Assembly: GCA_029782365.1 (NCBI GenBank)
Contig: JAKOUW010000085.1
Coordinates: forward strand, 1-64,000
Length of the DNA: 64,000 nucleotides
Direction: 5' to 3'
DNA from: Chloroflexota bacterium
Lineage (GTDB): Bacteria; Chloroflexota; Anaerolineae; Anaerolineales; UBA4823
The position numbers and the translations under genes were made by a program. The notes under the pieces are model-generated. The model worked only from the letters and a program-made list of their open reading frames with translations. It was not told the origin of the DNA and made no database searches. This document shows, one piece after another, positions 15,593 through 25,002 of this stretch. Every line of letters starts with the position of its first letter. Within the stretch, counting starts at the first letter, position 1.

Positions 15593-17114
15593 ATTCTGCC
15601 AGCGGCAGGAGCACTTCAAAGGTGGAGCCTGCACCTACCTGGCTTTGCACCCGGATTTTCCCCTGGTGCGCTTTGACGATCCACTGCACAATGGCTAAGC
15701 CCAGGCCGGTGCCGGAGGATGTCTCTTCCTCAGCCGCGTTTTCCACCTCGCTTTGGCTGCGCACCTTATCCACCCGGTAAAAACGGTCGAACAGGTGCTC
15801 CAGATGTTCTGGTGCGATACCAGGGCCGTTGTCGATCACCCGCAGGTCTGCCCAATCCTGGCCATCTTCGTTCACCTGGTTCACCTCCAGGCATACCTGA
15901 GGATCCTGGCTCGTGCCGTATTTCAACGCATTTTCCACCAGGTTGGTGACCATTTGCTGCAAATACTGGCGGTCGCCGGTCACGATGAGTTCTGGCAGGT
16001 TGCCGCACTGCAGCCTGGTTTGGCGGGCCTCGGCCAGCGGCGTAAGGCGTTCCACAATTTCCAGCGCCAGGTCGCCCATATCGACTGGTTCTTGTTGCAG
16101 CACCACCTGGCCGGCATCCATGCGCGCCAGGGCCAAAAGGTTATTCACAAGGCGTGTCATAAACCGGTTTTCGGATTGGATGACATGCAAAACCCGTTCA
16201 TATTCCGTTCCAGAACGGCGGGCTGACAGAGCACGGCTGGCTTCCAGGTCAATGATGGTCAGCGGCGTACGCATTTCGTGGCTGGCATCTGCGGTGAATT
16301 GGCGCTGGCGCTCAAATGCAGCCTGCAGGCGGCCGAGCATATCATCGAAAGTATCCGCTAAACGCGCCAGTTCATCACGGCCTTTCAACTCCAAACGCAG
16401 ATTTAAGTCCGTCTCGCTGATTTTATGGGCGGTCTCCGTGATGACCTGCACCGGCCGCATTGCCCGGTCGGCCAGCCAAAAACCCCCTACAAGAGCTACC
16501 AGCAGAGTCAACGTGCTGCCGATCGCCAGGGATGCCAGCAGCAATCCAAGCTGGCGGTTGGGGTCAAACGGCGTGCCCATCAAGATGTAACCCGCCACCT
16601 GATTGTTTTGAACCACCGGTGCGCTGATAAACATGTACTCAACTTTACCGGTGGCTTCCGGTTGATCGGTGAGCCGCTGGCTGTCGATCTCAAATTCCTT
16701 ACCGCCGCTCCAATCCAGAGAGGTTATTTTTAGATCCTTCACCGAGTCTTCGGTTAAACTGCCCCAAGACTGCTGCACCGAACCATCCACCGCCATGACT
16801 GCCAGCACATCGCCCACCTGAAACCAGGCGTTCCAGGGGTCGCTGCCGCCGGTCAAACCGGGGAAGGCATTGAAATAATCACGGTCCGTCTGGCGCGGGC
16901 CGCCCACCAACCGGTCGAGCTTGAGACGCAGGCGGTTGTAAACAATCGCTTCTGTCTCACGCACCTGGCGAATATAAATAAATGCGCTGAAGCCAGCCAG
17001 CACCAGGCCCAAGATCAAAGCAAACCACAAAACGAGACGAAAGCGGATGCTGAACAAAAAATCCACCAACCGCCTGGCGATATCCGTTGAACGATTTGCG
17101 GAAAACTGCGCCAT
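15591..17114 (-). CDS. Sensor histidine kinase (HAMP, HisKA, HATPase)
   Basis: Numbered from ATG 17114 (507 residues). Membrane helix about 24-48, outside sensor region about 49-186 (Cache-like size), second helix about 189-215, HAMP about 216-268. HisKA has FTADASHEMRTPLT with phospho-acceptor His279. HATPase has NLVENALKYG, VIDNGPGIAPEH and GTGLGLAIV. It should autophosphorylate and pass phosphate to the response regulator encoded just upstream. The frame also offers TTG 17126, which would overlap the regulator stop (TTGA), and GTG 17120. All give the same domains. The input signal is unknown. Confidence 0.92.
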   Translation of the reverse strand: MAQFSANRSTDIARRLVDFLFSIRFRLVLWFALILGLVLAGFSAFIYIRQVRETEAIVYNRLRLKLDRLVGGPRQTDRDYFNAFPGLTGGSDPWNAWFQVGDVLAVMAVDGSVQQSWGSLTEDSVKDLKITSLDWSGGKEFEIDSQRLTDQPEATGKVEYMFISAPVVQNNQVAGYILMGTPFDPNRQLGLLLASLAIGSTLTLLVALVGGFWLADRAMRPVQVITETAHKISETDLNLRLELKGRDELARLADTFDDMLGRLQAAFERQRQFTADASHEMRTPLTIIDLEASRALSARRSGTEYERVLHVIQSENRFMTRLVNNLLALARMDAGQVVLQQEPVDMGDLALEIVERLTPLAEARQTRLQCGNLPELIVTGDRQYLQQMVTNLVENALKYGTSQDPQVCLEVNQVNEDGQDWADLRVIDNGPGIAPEHLEHLFDRFYRVDKVRSQSEVENAAEEETSSGTGLGLAIVQWIVKAHQGKIRVQSQVGAGSTFEVLLPLAE

Positions 17115-17122
17115 AGCCACTA

Positions 17123-17797
17123 TCAATCCGGCTTGCGCAGGCGGTAACCAGACCCGCGCACCGTTTCGATTAATTTTTCATCAAATGGGTCATCCACCTT
17201 GCGGCGCAAGCGTCGGATATACACATCCACCAGGTTGGAAACCCCGGTGTAATCATAGCTCCAGACGTGGCTTTCGATCATTTCACGCGTGAACAACCAA
17301 TTAGGACTGCGCATCAAGTATTCCAACAGAGCGAATTCTTTGCTGGTCAGGTCGATTTGCACGCCGTTGCGCGCGACAGTATGCGTAGCAGGGTCGAGCG
17401 CCAGGTCTGCAACCTGCAGTACGCCCGTCTTATTGGGCGATTCGCGGCGCATCAGGGCACGCAGGCGCGCGCCGAGCTCATCCAACGAGAATGGCTTTAC
17501 CAGGTAATCATCGGCGCCGCTGTCCAACCCTTTGACGCGATCCTCGATCGCGTCGCGAGCGGTTAACATCAAAATGGGCGTGCGGTTTTGCTGATGGCGC
17601 AGTTCTTTGCACACTTCTATCCCATTCCGACCGGGCAGCATGATATCCAGAATTATGGCGTCATAGGCGGTCATTTCGGCCAACTCCTGGCCTTCGATAC
17701 CGTCCGCGGCGGCATCCACTGCGTAGCCTTCGTCTTCGAGGCTCATTTTTAATGATTTCAACAAGCGGGCATTATCTTCGACAATCAGAATTCGCAT
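17123..17797 (-). CDS. OmpR/PhoB-family response regulator
   Basis: 224 residues. The receiver domain (1-118) has acidic pocket Glu7/Asp8, phospho-acceptor Asp51 in AIILDIMLPG, and Lys in DDYLVKPFSLDEL. The winged-helix output domain (about 125-222) has LTSKEFALLEYLMRSP and NLVDVYIRRLRRKV. It is encoded directly ahead of its kinase and overlaps or abuts it. Its -10 box lies 6 nt before the ATG, so translation is probably leaderless. Targets are unknown; the divergent nucleoside kinase promoter is 150 bp away. Confidence 0.93.
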   Translation of the reverse strand: MRILIVEDNARLLKSLKMSLEDEGYAVDAAADGIEGQELAEMTAYDAIILDIMLPGRNGIEVCKELRHQQNRTPILMLTARDAIEDRVKGLDSGADDYLVKPFSLDELGARLRALMRRESPNKTGVLQVADLALDPATHTVARNGVQIDLTSKEFALLEYLMRSPNWLFTREMIESHVWSYDYTGVSNLVDVYIRRLRRKVDDPFDEKLIETVRGSGYRLRKPD

Positions 17798-17803
17798 AGT
17801 TTG

Positions 17804-17809
17804 ATTATA
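17804..17809 (-). promoter_or_regulatory. -10 box of leaderless two-component operon
   Basis: Minus-strand TATAAT ends 6 nt before ATG 17797, with no ribosome site between. Confidence 0.5.
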
Positions 17810-17882
17810 GTGGGTCTAGATGAAAGTTGGATGAATATAATTTTATCAAACGTAAAAACTTTAAGATTTCACGAAATGTGAG

Positions 17883-17888
17883 TATAAT
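17883..17888 (+). promoter_or_regulatory. -10 box before nucleoside kinase
   Basis: TATAAT lies in a very AT-rich gap; a possible -35 TTAAGA lies 16 bp upstream. The leader would be about 60 nt. Confidence 0.4.
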
Positions 17889-17952
17889 CAAGCCGTTTGG
17901 AAGATGGCTTATTTAATTTCCAAAATATTATTTTATTGGGGCCGAATTGGGT

Positions 17953-19674
17953 ATGAATAAAAATGAACTTTTTGATTTCGACTTTGTGGCACCCAGCCCC
18001 AAAGTGCAAATCATCTTGCCTGATGGGCAGGTTATCGAAGGGCCGCGCCGCGCGCCGATTGGCCAGTTCTTGAAACTTCTGAAAGACAGCACGCCAGCGC
18101 CGATCGTCGGCGCAGTGATCAATTCAGAACTGCGCGAACTGACCTATCCTGTCGAAATTGAAGCGCGCGTTCGTCCGGTGACAATGGGCGAAGCTGATGG
18201 GATGCTCATCTACCGCCGTTCGCTGACATTCTTGCTCGACACAGCGTTCGAAGAACTGTTCCCAGAGTACACGCTGAGCATTGACCACTCCGTCGCTTCA
18301 GGGGGGTATTACTGCGAAATCCTGGGAGGTGATGTGCTCAGCCGGGAAGATCTGCAGCGGCTGGAAGATTCGATGAACAACCTCGTGGAGAGAGACCTGC
18401 CTTTCACCAAGCGTGAAGTTCCCATTCAGGAAGCGATGGCTTATTTCGATGCCAAGAATTACAAAGAAAAGGTGCGCCTGCTCTCCCACCGCTCCAAAGA
18501 CTACCTGGTGTTATACCGCTTGCTCGACCACCAGGATTATCACCACGGCTACATGGTGCCGTCAACCGGCTACCTGCGCTGGTTCAAACTCTACCCAACC
18601 AACGGCGGGTTCACACTGCATTTTCCACGCAAAGGCGAGCCGACGGACCTGAAACCCCTGACAGATTATCCCAAGCTTCTGTCCGCATTTCGCCAGTACG
18701 GCAAATGGCTGGACCGCCTGGGGATCGGCAATGTTGGCGCTCTGAACGACCGGATCAAGGATGGGAAGATTCACGAGCTGATCTTGACCTCAGAGGCGCT
18801 GCATGAGCAACACGTGGCGGAAATTGCCGGACAGATTGCCGCGCAATCAGATCAGGTGCGCATCATTCTGATTGCCGGCCCCTCTTCATCTGGAAAAACC
18901 ACCTTCTCCAAGCGGCTGTCGATCCAACTGCTCTCGCATGGGCTTTCGCCCTTTCCGGTGGAGATGGATAACTTCTTTGTCAGCCGCGATCACACCCCGC
19001 GCGATGAAAACGGCAAATTTGATTTCGAGTCGCTGGGCGCCCTCGACACGCGCCAACTGGATGAGAAATTGACCCAATTGATCAGCGGGCGACAAGTCCA
19101 TATGCCGCGCTACAACTTCAAAACCGGTCAGCAGGAGAGCGGCGATGTCGTGCACCTGTTCCCCGGGCAGCTCATCATCCTGGAAGGCATTCACGGTCTG
19201 AATCCGCAGCTTCTGCCAACCATCCCGATAGAACAGACCTTCCGGATTTACGTTTCTGCGCTCACCCAGCTCAACCTGGATTATCACAACCGCATCTCCA
19301 CCACCGACACCCGCCTGATCCGACGCATTGTGCGCGATGCGCGCGAGCGCGGCTATACGGCGCGCGACACCATCTCGCGCTGGGAATCGGTGCGGCGCGG
19401 CGAAAAGGCAAACATCTTCCCTTACCAGGAAAACGCCGCGGTGATGTTCAACTCCGCCCTGGCTTACGAGCTCTCCGTTCTCAAAGTGTTTGCTGAGCCG
19501 CTGCTGCGCCAGGTACCTTTCGGCACAGCGGAATACATCGAAGCCAAGCGCCTGCTGGCATTTCTGGAGTGGTTTCTGCCGGTAGAAAGCGATTTGATTC
19601 CCGACAATTCCATCCTCAGAGAGTTCATTGGAGGATCGATCCTCAAAGAATTTAAGCTCTGGCGCAATGAATAA
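17953..19674 (+). CDS. Uridine kinase-like nucleoside kinase with ThrRS-like N-terminal domain
   Basis: 573 residues from ATG 17953 (a TTG six bases earlier is less likely). The N-terminal part (about 10-75) is TGS-like (VQIILPDGQVIEGP). The next part (to about 235) resembles the second domain of threonyl-tRNA synthetase (SLTFLLDTAFEELFP, DHSVASGGYYCEI). The C-terminal half is a uridine kinase/PRK-type P-loop kinase: IAGPSSSGKTTFSKRL, then VEMDNFFVSRDHTPRD, PRYNF and ILEGIHGLNP. This three-part protein is widespread in Clostridia and Chloroflexota and is annotated as nucleoside kinase; the substrate is probably a pyrimidine nucleoside. It stands alone, divergent from the two-component pair. 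Confidence 0.88.
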   Translation: MNKNELFDFDFVAPSPKVQIILPDGQVIEGPRRAPIGQFLKLLKDSTPAPIVGAVINSELRELTYPVEIEARVRPVTMGEADGMLIYRRSLTFLLDTAFEELFPEYTLSIDHSVASGGYYCEILGGDVLSREDLQRLEDSMNNLVERDLPFTKREVPIQEAMAYFDAKNYKEKVRLLSHRSKDYLVLYRLLDHQDYHHGYMVPSTGYLRWFKLYPTNGGFTLHFPRKGEPTDLKPLTDYPKLLSAFRQYGKWLDRLGIGNVGALNDRIKDGKIHELILTSEALHEQHVAEIAGQIAAQSDQVRIILIAGPSSSGKTTFSKRLSIQLLSHGLSPFPVEMDNFFVSRDHTPRDENGKFDFESLGALDTRQLDEKLTQLISGRQVHMPRYNFKTGQQESGDVVHLFPGQLIILEGIHGLNPQLLPTIPIEQTFRIYVSALTQLNLDYHNRISTTDTRLIRRIVRDARERGYTARDTISRWESVRRGEKANIFPYQENAAVMFNSALAYELSVLKVFAEPLLRQVPFGTAEYIEAKRLLAFLEWFLPVESDLIPDNSILREFIGGSILKEFKLWRNE

Positions 19675-19775
19675 GAAGTATAATTCGCCCGTGAAAAATA
19701 CCAATGCACTCCAGCCGGTGAAGGCGCCGTTCCCACCTGGCTGCGAGTTTTGTCTACAGCTCAGTGGAGGATAAT

Positions 19776-20291
19776 ATGACGAAGAATTCAATCCGAGAAA
19801 AGAGCCGCAATGCGCGCAAAGCTCGCCTGCAGCGCACGCGCATTTTACTCGGGGTAGTTGGGGTTCTGTTAGTGGCAGTGATCGCCATCTTCGCTTTCCA
19901 ATCCGGCAGCCAGAGTGGAAAAGACGCAAATACTTCCGGCACCCCTGGCGGCAGTGTGATCACCCAATCAGGCCTGAAATATGAAGACCTGGTGGTTGGC
20001 AGTGGTCCCAAAGCCAAGCAAGGAGACCAGGTGACAGTGCATTACACCGGCTGGCTCACGGATGGCACCAAGTTCGATTCCTCGGTCGACCGGGGTACCC
20101 CATTTACGTTTGTCCTGGGCGTGGGAAATGTAATTGCTGGTTGGGATGAAGGCGTGGTTGGTATGCAGGTGGGCGGCAAGCGCAAGCTGACCATCCCACC
20201 TGAGCTGGGGTACGGCGCCAACGGCGCCCCACCGGCGATTCCGGCCAACGCCACCCTGGTTTTTGAAGTTGAGCTAATTTCAATTAAGTAA
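19776..20291 (+). CDS. FKBP-type peptidyl-prolyl cis-trans isomerase, membrane-anchored
   Basis: 171 residues from ATG 19776, chosen for its GGAGG site; the frame also has a GTG 12 bp earlier. A positively charged N-terminus (RKARLQRTR) leads into a membrane helix (about 22-44) that anchors the domain outside. The FKBP domain (about 66-171) has [54 protein letters not shown] and a closing [10 protein letters not shown]. It should catalyse proline isomerisation in exported proteins. The gene follows the nucleoside kinase by about 100 bp and ends at a shared terminator. Confidence 0.92.
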   Translation: MTKNSIREKSRNARKARLQRTRILLGVVGVLLVAVIAIFAFQSGSQSGKDANTSGTPGGSVITQSGLKYEDLVVGSGPKAKQGDQVTVHYTGWLTDGTKFDSSVDRGTPFTFVLGVGNVIAGWDEGVVGMQVGGKRKLTIPPELGYGANGAPPAIPANATLVFEVELISIK

Positions 20292-20313
20292 TCTCTCTGG
20301 ATATTCAATGAAA

Positions 20314-20346
20314 AGCCCCGAAAGATGAACTACACCTTTCGGGGCT
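20314..20346. terminator. Bidirectional terminator between FKBP and aminotransferase genes
   Basis: A perfect inverted repeat AGCCCCGAAAG ... CTTTCGGGGCT with an 11-nt loop, between two convergent genes. T-rich flanks are short. Confidence 0.75.
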
Positions 20347-20367
20347 GACGTTTTCATTACCGGCTGT

Positions 20368-21612
20368 CTAAATCTTTTGCAGCAGGCCTTTGGCGGCCAT
20401 TTGCTCTTTCATCACATTTCCCAGCCGCTGGATGCCCAAGCGGATTTTTTCCGGCGTGGCATTCGAGAAATTCAAGCGCATGGTGTTATGGCCGCCACCC
20501 AGGGCGTAAAATGGCTCGCCAGGCACGAAGGCCACTTTCTGCTCGATGGCTGTTTTCAGCACCTCGGCAGATTTCATCTCTGGTGGCATGGTAGCCCATA
20601 GAAACAGGCCTCCATGCGGGCGCGTCCACTGCACGCCAGACGGGAAATATTCTTCCATGGCATCGAGCATTATATCGCGCCGCTCGCCGTACACTCGGCG
20701 GATCATCCAAACATGGCGGTCGAGGAAACCGCCGCGTGCCACCTCATAGGCAACGATCTGGTTGAAAGTAGCCGTATGCAGGTCAGCGCCTTGCTTAGCC
20801 TGCACCAGCTTGCGAATGACCTCAGCCGGCGCCACCACCCAAGCCAAGCGAATGCCAGGCGCCAGCGTTTTGGAGAATGTGCTCAGGTAGATCACATTGC
20901 CGCGGTAGGGATGTCCATTGTTTTCCCGGAATTGATTGTCTAAAACCACCACCGAAGGTAGGTGCTCCCCCTCATATCGCAGTTGCCCGTAAGGATCGTC
21001 TTCGATGATCGGGATGCCGTAGCGGTCGGCCAATTCGATCAATTTGTGGCGCCGTTCGAGAGCGAGGGTCACACCGGTTGGGTTCTGAAAATTGGGCAGA
21101 ACGTAGATGAATTTCGGGCCGGTGCGCAGTTTATCTTCCAGAACATCGGTGTTCATGCCGTTGTCGTCAATCGGAACGGTGACATACTCGGCGCCGTAGG
21201 CATTCCATGCCTGCAAAGCGCCCAGGTAAGTTGGGTCTTCGACCAGGATATGGTCGCCGCGGTTGATAAACACTTTGCCGATGAGGTCCAATGCCTGCTG
21301 AGAACCAGAAGTGATCAGAATGTTGTCTGGTGTGATCTGCAGACCGTAGCGAGCGGTATGGCGGGCAATCATCTCACGCAAGGGCAAAAAGCCTTCGGTT
21401 GTTCCATACTGCAAAGCCTGGGGGCCCCATTGGTCCAGCACGCACATGCAGGCAGCCTTAAAATCCTCCACCGGGAAGACATCTGGAGCCGGCAGCCCAC
21501 CACCGAAAGAGATGATATCTGGTTTTTCAGTCAGTTTCAATAACTCACGAATGGCCGAGCTGGCCATGCGTTGGGTGCGCATCGCGTAGCGATGATCCCA
21601 GGGTGTTTCCAT
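20368..21612 (-). CDS. PLP-dependent aminotransferase, class I/II (LysN/AlaT-like)
   Basis: 414 residues. Fold-type I aminotransferase: SFGGGLPAPDVFP near the start, LITSGSQQALDL, EDPTYLGAL, PNFQNPTGVTL, EDDPYGQLRYEG, and STFSKTLAPGIRLAW with the PLP Lys, then RLNFSN with the carboxylate-binding Arg. The pattern is that of 2-aminoadipate, aromatic or branched-chain aminotransferases of thermophiles, so the exact amino acid cannot be told from sequence alone. Good AAGGAG ribosome site. It lies 70 bp downstream of the GlyA-GcvT fusion on the same strand, perhaps in the same operon. Confidence 0.9.
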   Translation of the reverse strand: METPWDHRYAMRTQRMASSAIRELLKLTEKPDIISFGGGLPAPDVFPVEDFKAACMCVLDQWGPQALQYGTTEGFLPLREMIARHTARYGLQITPDNILITSGSQQALDLIGKVFINRGDHILVEDPTYLGALQAWNAYGAEYVTVPIDDNGMNTDVLEDKLRTGPKFIYVLPNFQNPTGVTLALERRHKLIELADRYGIPIIEDDPYGQLRYEGEHLPSVVVLDNQFRENNGHPYRGNVIYLSTFSKTLAPGIRLAWVVAPAEVIRKLVQAKQGADLHTATFNQIVAYEVARGGFLDRHVWMIRRVYGERRDIMLDAMEEYFPSGVQWTRPHGGLFLWATMPPEMKSAEVLKTAIEQKVAFVPGEPFYALGGGHNTMRLNFSNATPEKIRLGIQRLGNVMKEQMAAKGLLQKI

Positions 21613-21682
21613 TTAGACTCCTTTCATCTAGTAGTGCCAAAGATCGGTTGTTCTTGAAGTCTGAACCCTCCCCGTATTACCA

Positions 21683-24600
21683 TTATTTGGGGAAACGCGA
21701 TACAACGACAGCCTGGGTGGGCAAATCTTTCTTATCGCCTTGTTTCAGCTCAGCAGGCGCCTTGCCGGCCTCTTTAGGCGCAGATTGGAAGATCAAAATC
21801 GGGGTGCCTTCGTCAGCATTCTTCAAATCGAGATATGCCTGGCCAGTGAGGAAGCCTTCTTTGTCCACCGCGCAACTGGTGACCATACCAACTACGCGGC
21901 CGCGCTTATCCAGAACCGGGTCGCCGTTGTGGGCCATGCGCACACCTTTCTCGATGAAGCGGAAGCGCGCCACCACACCTTTGCGGCTAGCTTCGCGCTT
22001 CAGATAGGCCTCTCGGCCAACAAACCAGGGTTTGTACGTTTTGACATACGAGCCAAAACCGGCTTCAGAAACGCCCAGGTTCATCTCCCCGCCCATCTCG
22101 TGGCCATAAAGCGGCAGGCCGGCCTCGGTGCGCAGGGAATCGCGCGCCCCAAGACCGCATGGCTTGAGTCCAAAAGGCTGCCCGGCATTCACCAACGCCT
22201 GGAAGAACTCAGCCGAGCGGTCTGGATGGACAAACAGTTCGAAGGCCATTTTTTCGCCTGTGTAGCCCGTGCGAGAAACGACCAGGTCGAAACCGCCCAC
22301 GACTGCATCACACAACTGTGTGCGCGTCAGGCTCATGATTCGTTTGCGGGTGGCAGCATCACAGCCCAGGGCCAGCAAGATATCACGCGCTTTCGGCCCC
22401 TGCAGAGCGATATCGACGCGCATATCCGCGCCTGAGGCAGGGTCGCGCAGGTTGCGCAGTAAGACGCTGCGCCCAAAAGCCTGCCCTGCCGGGCGTTGGG
22501 CGTCCACCAGCACTTTGCCATCTTTCACCAGGTTTAGCCAGGTCCAATCTTTGTCATCATTAGATGCGTTTACAACTACCAGGAATTTTTCCAACCCGCG
22601 GCGGTACACCAGCAGGTCATCGATCACATTGGCCTGCGGATCCAGGAAATGGGTGTAACACGACTCGCCGATTCCCAGGCCGCCAATATCATTGCCTACC
22701 ACCGAATCCAGGAATTGGGCGGCGTCGGGGCCAGCGGCTTCATACACACCCATGTGGGCCACGTCAAACAAACCGGCGGCATTGCGCACTGCCAGGTGCT
22801 CTTCCATCACAGTCGAATACCACACCGGCATCTCCCAGCCGGCGAATGGGATCATCTTGGCGCCCAGTTTCTTGTGCACATTATAGATTGGCGTGCGTCG
22901 CAGGGGATTTTCTTTTTCTTCCCATACGAAAGCCGGCAATGGCTCGCCAGCCATGGAGGACATGCCGATAAAATATGGCTTGCGGGCCGCCAGCGGGCTG
23001 CCCCCCGCCTGGGTCACAGGATCTCCTGCCTCCGGTACGATCACAGGGCCGGGCAGTTTGCGCTGCGGGTCGTCATCGAAGGCCACATAGCCATCGGAAA
23101 GATCGCGCAGCCAGGCAGCGGCCAGGCCGGCCCGAGTAGATTTCACGCTGAATTTGTATTCATAAGCCGAAACGCAGGTCAGCACTCCATCCACACGTCC
23201 CTTGGGCGTGAGCAGGCAGGTAGCCTGGCTGATACCCGGCGACAACGCTTCGGCGTCACTGCCAAAAGTGTAATTGACGAAGGCGCGCACACGCTCGCCG
23301 TGCAAGCCGTACGCCGCCCACTCACTAGCCGGCAGGTCATCTATGTAATAGAAATGGGGGTAGCCGTGGCGGCCTGTCTGCTCAACCACCGCAGCCTTTT
23401 CGGCCAGGGCGCGCACGCGCAGGCGGGCATCTTCCAGGGCGCCAAAATCCACCTTGGCGCGGCGCAGATCGCCTTTGCGACCTTCCAGGTAAAAGGGCGC
23501 CGCCGTTTGCAGAAGATCCGCCATGATGTCGGCCAGGGTAACCATATCGTTTTCATCCAGGCCGCGCTGGGCCGCCCACACGGTACCCATGCGTACACCT
23601 GAAGGGTCAACCGCGGAGGCATCTTTGGGCAGTGTGTTGCGGTTGGCGACGATGCCGGCGATGTCGAGAATGCGGGCTGCCTGGTCGCCGGAAAGCCCAG
23701 CGCCATCTGGCCCGCTGATCGAGCTGACATCCACATTCAGCATGTGCGTATTGGTGCCACCGTAAGAGATGCGCAGGCCGCGTTTGGTCAACTGCTCGGC
23801 CAGGGCGGCGCAGTTCTTGACAATTTGCGCCTGCAGTTGGCGAAAAGTCTCGCTCTTTGCCAGTTTAAAGGTCAGCGCCAGGGCGGCGAATACGTTGACG
23901 TGCGGCCCGCCCTGCTCCCCGGGGAAAACTGCCCTATCAATTTTGCGCGCCAGGCTGGCGTCGGTGGTCAAGATACAGGCGCCGCGCGGCCCGCACAGCG
24001 ATTTGTGCGTAGTGAAGGTGATGACATGCGCGCTGCCCAGCGGCGAGGGATACACGCCGCCCGCCACCAAACCAGCTACGTGCGAAATATCGGCAAATAG
24101 GTAAGCGCCGACGGAATCGGCGATGGCGCGGAAACGCTTCCAATCCACCTGCCAGGGGTAGGAGGAGTAACCAGCGATGATAATCTTCGGTTTGTGCTCT
24201 TTTGCCAGCACTTCCACCTGGTCGTAGTTGATTTGTTCGGTTTGCGGATCGACCGTGTAATGCACGGCATTGTAAAGTTTGCCGGTGCGGTTGACCGGCG
24301 AGCCGTGACTGAGATGCCCACCGTGCATCAGGTTCATACCCAGGATGGTATCGCCCACATTGATCAACGCGTGGTACACCGCGTTGTTGGCCGCCGCTCC
24401 CGAAAGAGCCTGGACATTGACATAAACCTGGTTGGCGGTAAAACCGTTGGAGGCAAACAGCTCGGCGCAGCGCCGGCGGGCTAAAGCCTCGATCGCATCC
24501 GCATATTCTACGCCTTTGTAATAGCGCGGGTCGGAATAGCGGCGGAAGTGGGCCAGGCGGACAGGGTAATCCAAGATTTCGCTTTCTGTCATGCGGCGGG

Positions 24601-24796
24601 TTTCTTCGTCCGGGTACCCTTCGGCATACAGGTTCTGAAATGCAGTGGCCAGCGCTTCACGCACGGCCAGGGGGGCAGTGCTTTCGCTGGGGATCATGAT
24701 CAGCTTGCGCTGCTGGCGTTCTGCTTCGATTTGAGTGAGCTCGGCCACTTCCGGGTCGAGATCTGCCAGTGTGCCGCGAAAAATGAAGTCAGTCAT
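21683..24796 (-). CDS. glyA-gcvT: Fusion protein: serine hydroxymethyltransferase + unknown middle domain + aminomethyltransferase
   Basis: 1037 residues, about the sum of two enzymes. Residues 12-445 are serine hydroxymethyltransferase: ERQQRKLIMIPSE, PLSG-like ALSGAAANNAVYHAL, FADISHVAGLVAGG, FTTHKSLCGPRG with PLP Lys265, and the Asn-Thr-Leu-Pro ending of the family. Residues about 630-1020 are GcvT: KLGAKMIPFAGWEMPVWY, FDVAHMGVYE, FLDPQANVIDDLLVYRRG, SRTGYTGEKMAFELFV, GLGARDSLRTEAGLPLYGHE. The 450-610 segment (TCLLTPKGRVDGVLTCV) weakly recalls a folate-binding GcvT half but is not identified. Serine-to-glycine conversion and glycine cleavage both produce 5,10-methylene-THF, so fusion could channel folate. 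No gcvP or gcvH is nearby. AGGAG site before ATG. Confidence 0.93.
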   Translation of the reverse strand: MTDFIFRGTLADLDPEVAELTQIEAERQQRKLIMIPSESTAPLAVREALATAFQNLYAEGYPDEETRRMTESEILDYPVRLAHFRRYSDPRYYKGVEYADAIEALARRRCAELFASNGFTANQVYVNVQALSGAAANNAVYHALINVGDTILGMNLMHGGHLSHGSPVNRTGKLYNAVHYTVDPQTEQINYDQVEVLAKEHKPKIIIAGYSSYPWQVDWKRFRAIADSVGAYLFADISHVAGLVAGGVYPSPLGSAHVITFTTHKSLCGPRGACILTTDASLARKIDRAVFPGEQGGPHVNVFAALALTFKLAKSETFRQLQAQIVKNCAALAEQLTKRGLRISYGGTNTHMLNVDVSSISGPDGAGLSGDQAARILDIAGIVANRNTLPKDASAVDPSGVRMGTVWAAQRGLDENDMVTLADIMADLLQTAAPFYLEGRKGDLRRAKVDFGALEDARLRVRALAEKAAVVEQTGRHGYPHFYYIDDLPASEWAAYGLHGERVRAFVNYTFGSDAEALSPGISQATCLLTPKGRVDGVLTCVSAYEYKFSVKSTRAGLAAAWLRDLSDGYVAFDDDPQRKLPGPVIVPEAGDPVTQAGGSPLAARKPYFIGMSSMAGEPLPAFVWEEKENPLRRTPIYNVHKKLGAKMIPFAGWEMPVWYSTVMEEHLAVRNAAGLFDVAHMGVYEAAGPDAAQFLDSVVGNDIGGLGIGESCYTHFLDPQANVIDDLLVYRRGLEKFLVVVNASNDDKDWTWLNLVKDGKVLVDAQRPAGQAFGRSVLLRNLRDPASGADMRVDIALQGPKARDILLALGCDAATRKRIMSLTRTQLCDAVVGGFDLVVSRTGYTGEKMAFELFVHPDRSAEFFQALVNAGQPFGLKPCGLGARDSLRTEAGLPLYGHEMGGEMNLGVSEAGFGSYVKTYKPWFVGREAYLKREASRKGVVARFRFIEKGVRMAHNGDPVLDKRGRVVGMVTSCAVDKEGFLTGQAYLDLKNADEGTPILIFQSAPKEAGKAPAELKQGDKKDLPTQAVVVSRFPK

Positions 24797-24831
24797 GGGG
24801 CGCTCCTATAGATCAGGTAGTTAAAAATAAA

Positions 24832-24877
24832 CCACGGCCCTGGCGTGGTAACTATGACCACACCCAGGAAACGTGGT
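24832..24877 (-). promoter_or_regulatory. Candidate structured 5' leader of glyA-gcvT
   Basis: Between the promoter and the start codon the transcript can form a long hairpin: outer ACCACG/CGTGGT and inner CCTGG-GTGTGGT with ACCACGCCAGG around a 7-nt loop, with one bulge. It does not match a glycine, SAM or THF riboswitch core that I can recognise. A regulatory RNA is inferred only from the structure and position. Confidence 0.4.
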
Positions 24878-24905
24878 ATGTAATGAACGCTGTCATTCTA
24901 CTTGT

Positions 24906-24934
24906 ATTTTATTACCAGCCCCCAGGCGGGTCAA
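24906..24934 (-). promoter_or_regulatory. Promoter of glyA-gcvT
   Basis: Minus strand TTGACC (24929-24934), 17-bp spacer, TAAAAT (24906-24911). This predicts a leader of about 100 nt. Confidence 0.65.
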
Positions 24935-24958
24935 GTGACATTCATCGTATCTCTGGTG

Positions 24959-24992
24959 TAAAAAAAACAGGATTGGTTGTTTACAATCCTGT
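24959..24992 (-). terminator. Terminator of lipoprotein gene
   Basis: Minus strand ACAGGATTG ... CAATCCTGT (9-bp stem, 7-nt loop) followed by eight T residues, 10 bp after the lipoprotein stop. Confidence 0.9.
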
Positions 24993-25002
24993 CATTGAAC
25001 GT

